A stretch of DNA of 36,350 nt from Candidatus Zipacnadia bacterium (GTDB lineage: Bacteria > Armatimonadota > Zipacnadia > Zipacnadales > Zipacnadaceae): assembly GCA_029820565.1 (NCBI GenBank), contig JALGUR010000047.1, forward strand, positions 1-36,350. The letters are read 5' to 3'. The notes under the pieces were generated by a model. That model was not told the origin of the DNA, ran no database searches, and saw nothing but the letters and a program-made list of their open reading frames with translations. Each line of letters starts with the position of its first letter. The first letter of the stretch is position 1. Shown piece after piece: positions 25,310 through 32,230 of the stretch. The position numbers were made by a program, and so were the translations under genes.

Positions 25310-27172
25310 TCATCGCCCACCTCCAGCGCAGGCACACGCGCAGGCGCACCCGGCACAGGCGCAGGCACAGCCTCCACCACCACTGCTGCTGGAACTTTCC
25401 GCCATGGACTCAAGCATGTCTATACTGACCTTGTCCACGCCTGACAGGTCAATAGTCCCCTGGGTTGCCAGGCCGACGCTTACTGGATCCATAGTGCTGG
25501 CCAGCCGGCCGGTAGTATTCTCCGCCCATCCAGCAAAGGAGGCAGCAACATCGCGTAGGCTTGTCTGGCCGCCTACTGCCGGCGCTCGAGCAGGAACGCC
25601 CGCCACGCCAGCCGTGGCGGGGCGCGTCCAGGGCGGGTGATAGTAATAGCCGCCTCGGTGCCAGGCGTTGAATCCGGGGCCGTAGTCTTCATCCAGCATC
25701 AGCCACATCAAATTATCATCAATAAAACCGGTCCGCATCTCCAGGTCGCCGATGGCTTTGGCTTCCTGCCAGGCTTTGGCCATAATTGACTGGTAGTATT
25801 CGCGAGTCTGCTGTAGATCGAAACCCTTCATCCGTTTGGCGGTGTTGTTGACCAGGTCCTTCATCGCCTTCCTGAAATCAAGGCCTTCTACCGGTTTGCC
25901 TTGGTTCTCTATAATCTCTTCCAGGAAGGGCTGCTCGTAGCCGCGGATAACGGTGCCGTTTTGCTTAGCAGCCTGGCGGCGCTCCCCGCGACCCTCAGTG
26001 GCATAATCCTGAGGAATCTCCACAGTTAACGGATCATCTGCTGTCTGTCGTACCAAGCGCTTTTTCAGTAAGCCGAAGATTACCAGGGTCAGGACACGGC
26101 CCAGCGGCTGCTCCAATATCACCGCTACCTCGGGCACGGCCAGTCCCCGCTTGATACCGCCGCCGGGCACTGAGGCAATCGCCGGCAGATACTCCCGCTG
26201 ACGTCCCTTGCCCACACGTTCAGCTATAATCCACACCGGAACCAGAATGGGCAGAAAAACCGCTTCCAGGACGGGGCTCAATATCCAAGCTATGGATAAC
26301 CCGATGAGCAGCGGTACAAACACGCACGCCCCCGTGCCGCCAGTCAGGCGAAAGAAGAATACACCAAATAGTACCAGGGAGACGATACCCACGAAAACCC
26401 GAGCGCCAGGATTCTCTTTCCACCACTTCCACAATAGGCCCAATTTGGTCATCCGCACTACCCGCTCCATCTCCCGCTTGGGGAACGAAAGGCCCACCAT
26501 GTGTTCTTTATCTATGCGGGTGTCCCGAAAGTTCCATATCACTGCTTTCCTGCCTTGAAGTTGGAACTTCTGATCGAAGTTCAGACCCTGGTGGAGAATC
26601 TCGGCGAGTTGTATGGAATCCCAAAGATAGACGGCAACCATTAGGTTGGTGGTGCCAGTGAGATAATCACCGTCAAACCAGGTGGGCGTGATGCGCAGAG
26701 AAGCGTAATCGGCGCGGGTCGTGTCCTGGTAGACCATGTGCGGTACTATGCAAGTAAACTTGAATTCTCCGCTCTGCCCCGGTTCAATGGGCGAGGACAA
26801 CGGCACCTCCACACCTGGCGTTACCACCTCCGAAGGACGAATTGTCGCAAGGTCAGCGCCGTTGAGTTCGGCGATCATATCGGCGATATCGTAGTCTTTA
26901 TGGGGCAGTCCGACATCTACAATGTCTATGGGATGCGCGCCCTGGTTACAATGGAACAGGATTCTGTACTGCATTGTCACCGAGGCATCGGAACTCACCC
27001 GAATATGCAGCTCCATCTCTGGTACGGCGAAACTGTACTCCTGAGCCACCGCGGCGCTGTGCAGACTAATTATGATCAGGATCGCACACAGAATGGTGGT
27101 ACGAGCTGCCAGCCCGTGCATGCTAACACTCAGGCAGGATGCCTGAGCCACTGAGCAATTTGAGCATTTCAT
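25310..27172 (-). CDS. Large membrane protein (DUF2207/TIGR04222-like) with Cys-Ala repeat tail
   Basis: 620 residues. ATG 27172 overlaps the upstream stop as ATGA and has GGTGG before it; ATG 27121 is the alternative. After a signal peptide (cleavage near AVAQ) comes an extracellular beta-domain of about 210 residues like the DUF2207 N-terminus. A cluster of membrane helices follows (about residues 255-330; FVGIVSLVLFGVFFFRL, PLLIGLSIAWILSPVLEAVFLPILVPVWII), then a cytoplasmic helical part. It ends in a low-complexity tail: five Ser, four Gly, then 15 residues with 7 Cys alternating with Ala, then GGGR. The tail, next to radical SAM/SPASM genes, is a candidate modification substrate. The function is otherwise unknown. 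Confidence 0.75.
   Translation of the reverse strand: MKCSNCSVAQASCLSVSMHGLAARTTILCAILIIISLHSAAVAQEYSFAVPEMELHIRVSSDASVTMQYRILFHCNQGAHPIDIVDVGLPHKDYDIADMIAELNGADLATIRPSEVVTPGVEVPLSSPIEPGQSGEFKFTCIVPHMVYQDTTRADYASLRITPTWFDGDYLTGTTNLMVAVYLWDSIQLAEILHQGLNFDQKFQLQGRKAVIWNFRDTRIDKEHMVGLSFPKREMERVVRMTKLGLLWKWWKENPGARVFVGIVSLVLFGVFFFRLTGGTGACVFVPLLIGLSIAWILSPVLEAVFLPILVPVWIIAERVGKGRQREYLPAIASVPGGGIKRGLAVPEVAVILEQPLGRVLTLVIFGLLKKRLVRQTADDPLTVEIPQDYATEGRGERRQAAKQNGTVIRGYEQPFLEEIIENQGKPVEGLDFRKAMKDLVNNTAKRMKGFDLQQTREYYQSIMAKAWQEAKAIGDLEMRTGFIDDNLMWLMLDEDYGPGFNAWHRGGYYYHPPWTRPATAGVAGVPARAPAVGGQTSLRDVAASFAGWAENTTGRLASTMDPVSVGLATQGTIDLSGVDKVSIDMLESMAESSSSSGGGGCACACAGCACACACAGGGR
25313..25369 (-). other. 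Coding segment of the Cys-Ala repeat tail (candidate core peptide)
   Basis: Nineteen codons encode CACACAG, then CACACACAG, then GGR. Synonymous codons alternate (three TGT and four TGC for Cys; GCC, GCG and GCT for Ala), so the DNA is not a simple slippage repeat. The protein pattern seems to have been selected. Cys spaced every two residues resembles the donors used by radical SAM/SPASM maturases for thioether links; that role is inferred. Confidence 0.55.
27129..27150. repeat. Palindromic unit at the start of the membrane protein gene
   Basis: CTCAGGCA-GGA-TGCCTGAG (27129-27147) is a perfect 8-bp-stem hairpin within codons about 9-15 of the membrane protein gene (residues VAQASCLSV). Bases 27131-27150 match the reverse complement of 1257-1276 at 19 of 20. 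It may also lengthen the N-terminus ahead of the true signal peptide starting at MHGLAA. Confidence 0.75.
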
Positions 27173-28434
27173 TGGGTTTCACCACCTTTGGTATCATCGC
27201 TCCAGCCGCGCGGGTCTTTGGGGCAGTCGGCTATGCAGATTTCCAAATCGGGACAATCAGAACAGCGCGTGGGCGCCTGCAATCGCTCGCGGTAGCGGGT
27301 GAAGCCCTCGTGGTTCCAGATGTCCAGCCACGGCTGAGTAAGCAGATCGCCGGCGCAGATGCGGCCGCCACGAGCAGGGAACACACGCCCGTCGGCCTCC
27401 ACGCGTATGGCAACGTCCCCAGCAGTGCGCGGGCCGACCCGCACCTGCTCGGCCAGCGACTTACTGTTGTCAAAACGCACCGGCGGGGCCCACAAGTAGC
27501 GGGCCTCAGTATCCTCGGCGGCCTCTATCATAATAGTCGCCACTTGCGGCAAAGCCCGGGCGGGCAGCGCTCCGGCCGCCTGAGCCAGCTCATCGTCGTC
27601 AGGACAGGCCAGGGCGAAGAAGACCAGATTACCGATGCCGCGCTGCTGTAGCCCCAACAGCATTTCGTCCAACTCCTCGGTATTGCTCTGGATGAGGGGC
27701 ATCTGGGCGACGGGGCACAGTTCCAGGGCGAGGCACTGGTCAAACCCAGACCAGACCATCTCATAGTCACCTTCACCAGCAATTTCATCATGGGCCTCAG
27801 GGGAGGCGGAAACATAAAGCAAGTCCAAATGATCCAGACCCGCCATTGCCGTCTGCTCAATCACTTCCGGCGACAGCCAACTGGCCACCGCGCGCAAGCC
27901 GGTAAGCATCCCGATATCCCCGGCGGCCTCCACGATAAGCGGCAAATCCTGGGCATTGCTTTCGGGTTGGGCGAGGATTGTGGCATGCGGAATCCCCGCT
28001 TCCCACAATCGCAGCAGGACTTGTTTGGTCACCTCCAACTCGGCCGGCACTACATCAGCCCGCAGTGGCGCGGCCAGAACGCGACTCCAGTCCGACAGCC
28101 GCGGGTCAGCCAGGTTGGTGATGGGATAATTGTCCCCCGGCGCCGAGAGGTCAGCAATCAACTGATGAATGCTGACCAGGTCAGCATCCACCACACTCGC
28201 CGACGCCCGTCGGAAAGTCAGTGTGACATCTTGCCTAATCGCCTCGTCGCCGCGCCCCTCCAAGACCCCCCGCGCCATCAGCACCCCGACCGGCGACAGA
28301 TACGCGGCCTCGGCGGCGTTGGCCAGCAGCATTCCACCGCCATCCGGGTCCACCCGCAAATGAAATCGGGTGGGCCAGTCGCCAATCAGTCGCTCATAAT
28401 GGTAGATATTCACAGGAATTGCGGATTCGTTCAT
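27169..28434 (-). CDS. PqqD-like/radical-SAM-like protein lacking the Fe-S loop, with SPASM domain
   Basis: 421 residues from ATG 28434, which overlaps the upstream stop as ATGA; its own stop overlaps the next start in the same way. The N-terminus (FHLRVDPDGGGMLLANAAEAAYLSP) is PqqD-like. The barrel aligns with the neighbouring radical SAM protein (APLRADVV with APYKADLA; LWEAGIPHATILA with LYDIGVPYVIFTG; MAGLDHLDLLYVSASPEAHDEIAG with AAGLDHVQVTLNSHRRELHNKIVG), but the segment holding CxxxCxxC is missing. The C-terminal SPASM cysteines are kept (RICAGD; CSDCPDLEICIADC). It is likely a non-radical partner that binds peptide or carries an auxiliary cluster. The arrangement recalls the SPASM-only partner of the GeoRSP system. 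Confidence 0.8.
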   Translation of the reverse strand: MNESAIPVNIYHYERLIGDWPTRFHLRVDPDGGGMLLANAAEAAYLSPVGVLMARGVLEGRGDEAIRQDVTLTFRRASASVVDADLVSIHQLIADLSAPGDNYPITNLADPRLSDWSRVLAAPLRADVVPAELEVTKQVLLRLWEAGIPHATILAQPESNAQDLPLIVEAAGDIGMLTGLRAVASWLSPEVIEQTAMAGLDHLDLLYVSASPEAHDEIAGEGDYEMVWSGFDQCLALELCPVAQMPLIQSNTEELDEMLLGLQQRGIGNLVFFALACPDDDELAQAAGALPARALPQVATIMIEAAEDTEARYLWAPPVRFDNSKSLAEQVRVGPRTAGDVAIRVEADGRVFPARGGRICAGDLLTQPWLDIWNHEGFTRYRERLQAPTRCSDCPDLEICIADCPKDPRGWSDDTKGGETQ

Positions 28435-29855
28435 CTGCTCATCACCTCGGTCGTGCGGGCCTGGCGTTCCAGCGGGCAGCCGCCGCCACAGATAGTCAAG
28501 TGCTCGCAGTTCCAGCACTGCTCCGGCAGGCCGGCCTGTTCAGGATGCTCACGACGATAGCGAAATCTATGGAATAATTCGCTGTCCCAAATCGCTTCCC
28601 ACGGGTCGCTGAGAATATTGCCCGCCGGCACATAGTACGACTGGCAGGGCAGCACGTCGCCGTTAGGCTCAATACAGATAGAATACTCGGCGGCATTGCA
28701 GCAGCGTAACCCCAGGCCCATCTCCACCGGCGAGAGGCGGCAGTATTCCGTGGGGGTGTACCACAAAAAGCGCATATCATACTGTTGGCCGCGCTCGGCG
28801 ACCTGTGCCAGAATAGGTGCCAGTTGCCCTTCGTCCAGGGCGCTGGGATGTCGAGCGCCGCAGCCCGAGTATATCATGCCGTTCATAGCAAAGGTGCCCA
28901 GGCCCAGATCGTGGAGAAAATCCACAATCTCCAGGGCTTCGGCTGAGTTTTCTTCAATCAAAGTGGTGTTAGTGAGTGTATGAAGCCCACTGGCCAGGGC
29001 ACAGCGAATCCCGGCTACTGTTTCGTCAAAGGCTGCGGCGCCGACAATCTTATTATGCAGTTCCCGGCGGTGCGAATTCAATGTCACCTGCACGTGGTCC
29101 AGACCAGCAGCCGCCAGGGCAATAGCAAAGTCAGGATGAGCCAGTCGGCGGCCATTGGTATTCAGGCCGGTAATCTGGCCCAGATTCTCGGCATAGGCCA
29201 CCAGTTCGACCAGGTCCGGATGCAGCGTAGGCTCACCGCCGGTGAAAATCACGTACGGCACGCCGATATCATATAGTTCGCGCAAAACGCGCCTCCACTC
29301 CGTGGCGGGCAGCGAGGGCATTGTCTTGCGCCCCGGTTCATTATAGCAGTGCGAACAGTTGTTATTACAGGCATAATGCAGAGCCAGGTCAGCCTTGTAG
29401 GGGGCCTGAGCGCGGACTGAAAAAGGCGCCGGTTGAGGCAAGCCCAATTCGCATACTCGGCAGTCCACTGAAGGCTGTTTGACCCGGGTAAGCATCTCCT
29501 CAACGCGGACAAACTCCTGGGCAAGTGTAGAGCGGGGAATGGTAGGATAGTAGACTTGGAGCCGGGCTACGGCCAGGTCAAGGGGAATCTCATCCAGGAC
29601 CAGTTTGGTCATCTCAACCAGCGTAGGCGGAAGATGGATGACTTCGGCGGCGTTGACAAATAGCAGGCCGCTACGGTCAGGATGAATCCGCAAATGTAAC
29701 CGTAGTTTCCCCTGGCCATTCTCGACGCGATAGGTATAAAGCCCCGATTTGACGGTAGGCCGACATAGTGCCTGCATCCGCGCCCCGAAGCGGGCCGCAT
29801 CCAGGCGGATGTTATCAGCCAGTCGGTCCAGCAAGCCGAGTGTTGCCGCTACCAC
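28431..29855 (-). CDS. Radical SAM/SPASM maturase with fused PqqD-like domain
   Basis: 474 residues from a GTG that overlaps the end of the upstream gene and has GGAGGA about 9 bases before it. Residues about 50-125 form a PqqD-like peptide-recognition domain (LRLHLRIHPDRSGLLFVNAAEVIHLPP). The radical SAM cluster motif is C163-NNN-C167-SH-C170, followed by the SAM-contact FTGGEPTLHPD and GLNTNG. The C-terminal SPASM region has cysteines in RCCNAAEYSICIEPNG, LPCQSYY and CWNCEHLTICGGGC, enough for two auxiliary clusters. Such enzymes install thioether, C-C or epimer changes in ribosomal peptides. Its neighbours suggest the target is the Cys-Ala tail of the membrane protein, which is inferred. 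Confidence 0.9.
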   Translation of the reverse strand: MVAATLGLLDRLADNIRLDAARFGARMQALCRPTVKSGLYTYRVENGQGKLRLHLRIHPDRSGLLFVNAAEVIHLPPTLVEMTKLVLDEIPLDLAVARLQVYYPTIPRSTLAQEFVRVEEMLTRVKQPSVDCRVCELGLPQPAPFSVRAQAPYKADLALHYACNNNCSHCYNEPGRKTMPSLPATEWRRVLRELYDIGVPYVIFTGGEPTLHPDLVELVAYAENLGQITGLNTNGRRLAHPDFAIALAAAGLDHVQVTLNSHRRELHNKIVGAAAFDETVAGIRCALASGLHTLTNTTLIEENSAEALEIVDFLHDLGLGTFAMNGMIYSGCGARHPSALDEGQLAPILAQVAERGQQYDMRFLWYTPTEYCRLSPVEMGLGLRCCNAAEYSICIEPNGDVLPCQSYYVPAGNILSDPWEAIWDSELFHRFRYRREHPEQAGLPEQCWNCEHLTICGGGCPLERQARTTEVMSR

Positions 29856-30196
29856 TTGGGCTCTTCCTCCAGTTGATACTCAGTGCCGCAATACGGACAA
29901 CTGACGAATATGGCCCCGGCCTCCACTTTGATGCTATCTGAATCAAGGGGCGCGTCGCAGGCCTGGCAGCGCATCTCCTCCACCGCGACATCACCGGATA
30001 GGTCAATCTCCTGGGTGACCTTTATCTCCGGGCCTTTGCTGCGCGCCAGGAAGATGAAGAAGAGGGCAGCACCCAGCAGTACTACCCCAATGATTATCCA
30101 GAGTACGGTCTTAGTTGGGTATTTTCCGGCAGCGATTAAGAAGACCAAACCCCAAAGACCCAAGAAGCCAGCTATTACATAGGCTGCTGTTTTCAT
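29849..30196 (-). CDS. Small membrane protein with C-terminal zinc ribbon
   Basis: 115 residues. Two membrane helices (about residues 4-24 and 30-50) are followed by a short linker and a zinc ribbon with CQAC and CPYC knuckles (about residues 78-105), on the cytoplasmic side by the positive-inside rule. It is the first gene of the radical SAM operon and overlaps the maturase start by 7 bases, so its translation feeds the next gene. It may be a membrane scaffold that holds the modification enzymes next to the large membrane protein. No named family is recognised. Confidence 0.75.
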   Translation of the reverse strand: MKTAAYVIAGFLGLWGLVFLIAAGKYPTKTVLWIIIGVVLLGAALFFIFLARSKGPEIKVTQEIDLSGDVAVEEMRCQACDAPLDSDSIKVEAGAIFVSCPYCGTEYQLEEEPKW

Positions 30197-30780
30197 CGCT
30201 TCAGGGGCATAGGCCCGTAGACCAGCCCCGGCACCTCCTTCAATCTCCTAATTCATTAATGACAGTTCTACAATTGTAACTTCGCGGCCGGCGGGTATAA
30301 TTCCTCCCCAGTAGAGCACTTGCCGGTAATAGTCATACGCACTACTCGCACCGACTCCAGGTATGAATCGGCTACCAGTGTTGACTATTCGGCTGGCCAG
30401 GACGGAGAACGTGGCGAAATCAGGGCGAAACTGCGATTGAATGCAAGGTGCCCGAAGGGACAAGCACCAATTCAATGATGTTCGCGGGGATGAACACCGA
30501 CATCACTGCGGAGGGTCAAAGTTGAAGGTTAACCGTTGGGCGGAGCGCAGCGCCTGGCTCAGTTCCCTGATCTGTTCGTCGCGGTCGGCAATTTCTGGCG
30601 GAACATAAGGTTCCCGGAAGATTTGGGGAGCTCCAATAAGGTCAGAATCCTCGTCGCTATTCATCCGTACTACTTGGTAGTAAACATTTTTGAACCTTAC
30701 GCGAAACAGGCAGGCTGCGGTTTGTGCGGATGACGGTGAGTCGCGAGGGTTAGGTAGAGGACAGAGGTCTGTTTTGGGTC
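30197..30780. other. Gap between radical SAM operon and SOS cassette, with decayed coding
   Basis: About 580 bases without an intact gene. The minus strand keeps two fragments that read like protein: 30503 to about 30710 (RVRFKNVYYQVVRMNSDE, then REPYVPPEIADRDEQIRELSQ) and 30248 to about 30430 (FATFSVLASRIVNTGSRFIPG, then a Tyr-rich block), with frame breaks and a palindrome between them. They may be pieces of one former gene. Neither has a convincing ribosome site. I see no clear promoter for the operon that starts at 30196. Confidence 0.4.
30436..30474. repeat. Imperfect inverted repeat (single copy in window)
   Basis: ATTGAAT/ATTCAAT outer arms and GGTGC/GCACC inner arms surround CCCGAAGGG. 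It resembles the other palindromic units in style, but I found no second copy here. It separates two decayed coding fragments. Confidence 0.45.
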
Positions 30781-30809
30781 TTGACAATAGAACATATGTT
30801 TGATATAAT
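30781..30809 (+). promoter_or_regulatory. Consensus promoter with LexA-like box (SOS cassette)
   Basis: TTGACA (30781-30786), 17 bases, TATAAT (30804-30809), a perfect consensus. The spacer holds GAACATATGTTT (30790-30801), one base off the GAAC-N4-GTTC LexA box of Gram-positive-type bacteria. A repressor bound there would block RNA polymerase. Transcription would begin near 30816, about 18 bases before the first ATG. Confidence 0.8.
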
Positions 30810-30833
30810 AGATATTCCCCATCAGGGATTGTC

Positions 30834-32000
30834 ATGGGTAAGTGGATTGCTTTTGTACAAATTGAGAGGTTCTATATCAAGGCCCAGCGGCCACCACTAT
30901 GGTCAGGGTCAAGGCCTCTGGTAGTGGTTCATGATGGCCAAGTGATAGAAGCGTGCCGAGGGGCTCAAGCGGAAGGCGTCAATACCGGTATGCCCTTGCA
31001 GCAAGTACGCTGCCTATGTCCGCAAGCACAGATACTTACTTTCAGCCCGGATGACTGTTGGCCGCTGTACCAGCAGATTTGGGATATTGTTGCCGCACAC
31101 AGCCCGGTGGTGGAACCTATAGATTTTCATCAGGGCTTCGCCGACGTTAGCAAAGTAGTAACAGATAGCCACCAGGCCACACAATGGCGCAATGAGGTCA
31201 ACAAGCAAATTCAGCAGCACACGGAATCGGAGCCGTCTGTTGGCATTGGACCAAATAGATTTATCGCGCGCGTAGCAGCGGTCCACAATGCCGTAGTAGG
31301 CGAAGAAGACGCCAGAGAATTTCTGGCTCCCATCCCCTTGTCAGATATTGATTGGTTGGGTAGCAAACTACGGGATACCTTGCAGAGGTTAGGTCTTACT
31401 ACACTGGGTCAAGTGGTTGAAGTGGGCAAGAATATGATTCTTCAGCAAGCCGGGCCGCTTGGTGGGCAGCTATATGACTGGATAAAGGGCACAGACAACT
31501 GCGTGGTACAGGCTTTGTATCCTCCTGCTGAGGAGGAAGTGCGACAGGTCTTTGATATTGAAGAGAATCAAGAAGTGATTATCCAAGTCCTCGGTGAGCT
31601 GTGTGAACAACTGGCTGACAAACTGCAGGACAGCGGGAGCCAACCTCGACAGATAACTCTCCGGCTGGAGACCGATACCGGCTCCCGTACCCAGACGCAG
31701 CAATATAGCCGTCCCCTGAAAGATGCCGGCCAACTCTATCAGAGAGCCCAGCGATTGTTAGAGGACCTCGGGCAAGGCCAGCCTCTTTCAAGCATAGAGC
31801 TGGTAGTTAGTGATCTACAGCCGATTCAGCCTCACCAAATGGACCTATGGAGCAGCCACCAGCGCCGGACAGTTGAGCAAGCCATAGAGGCAGCCCGCAG
31901 CCGCTATGGGATGCGGGCAGTAAGTAGAGCTTCAGAATTCGAGGGTAAGCGGCGCTTTGCCCAGATGATTCTGGGTGTGGACAGGAGGTTTAGTTGGTGA
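30834..32000 (+). CDS. imuB: ImuB-like, catalytically degenerate Y-family polymerase
   Basis: 388 residues with Y-family layout: palm/finger (1-165), HhH region DIDWLGSKLRDTLQRLGLTTLGQV, and a little-finger domain. The catalytic acids are gone: the first Asp is Q9 in FVQIERF, and the Asp-Glu pair of SxDE is H99-Q100 in PIDFHQGFADVS. This is the hallmark of ImuB, which acts as the clamp-binding adaptor of the DnaE2 mutasome. A beta-clamp motif QMDLW lies at about 335-339. An AGGGA precedes ATG 30834. The stop overlaps the next GTG (GTGA). No separate imuA or lexA is seen nearby. A diverged active polymerase is unlikely. Confidence 0.85.
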   Translation: MGKWIAFVQIERFYIKAQRPPLWSGSRPLVVVHDGQVIEACRGAQAEGVNTGMPLQQVRCLCPQAQILTFSPDDCWPLYQQIWDIVAAHSPVVEPIDFHQGFADVSKVVTDSHQATQWRNEVNKQIQQHTESEPSVGIGPNRFIARVAAVHNAVVGEEDAREFLAPIPLSDIDWLGSKLRDTLQRLGLTTLGQVVEVGKNMILQQAGPLGGQLYDWIKGTDNCVVQALYPPAEEEVRQVFDIEENQEVIIQVLGELCEQLADKLQDSGSQPRQITLRLETDTGSRTQTQQYSRPLKDAGQLYQRAQRLLEDLGQGQPLSSIELVVSDLQPIQPHQMDLWSSHQRRTVEQAIEAARSRYGMRAVSRASEFEGKRRFAQMILGVDRRFSW

Positions 32001-32230
32001 GGCGGCTACCGTTTGATGAGCCTGTAGTTAAAGGTAGAGAGCAACCCGAGCAGCTACTGGTCGGTGGTTGCTGGAGGAGGGTAGAAGACGTTGTAGACCA
32101 CTGGCGCGAGACGGGGCGCTGGTGGGCCGGGGAAAGCCCGCGCGATTTCTTTTTGGTAGAGGCTAAGCGGAGAGCATTCATAGTATCTAAGGGGCCCGAC
32201 GGCTGGCAAATCGAGAGGCTGATAGATTGA
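31997..32230 (+). CDS. DUF6504-like small protein of the mutagenesis cassette
   Basis: 77 residues from GTG 31997, which overlaps the imuB stop as GTGA and has AGGAGG 8 bases upstream; its TGA overlaps the dnaE2 ATG (TGATG). The core, FLWRG-like LLVGGCWRRVEDVVDHWRETGRWWAG, then FFLVEAKRRAFIVSK, resembles DUF6504 proteins, which in other genomes sit between Y-family and DnaE2 genes. The fixed place and double overlap suggest it works with the ImuB/DnaE2 complex, perhaps as a linker. The role is unknown. Confidence 0.65.
   Translation: MRRLPFDEPVVKGREQPEQLLVGGCWRRVEDVVDHWRETGRWWAGESPRDFFLVEAKRRAFIVSKGPDGWQIERLID

Noticed and set aside
30197-30240. Tiny upstream ORF whose TGA overlaps the ATG of the zinc-ribbon membrane protein
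   Set aside because: The frame is under 20 codons with no usable start near the AGGAGG at about 30232; it may be chance.
30503-30835. 110-residue minus-strand gene reaching into the imuB promoter
   Set aside because: Its first third overlaps the consensus promoter and LexA-like box; only the later part looks protein-like, so I treat it as decayed coding.
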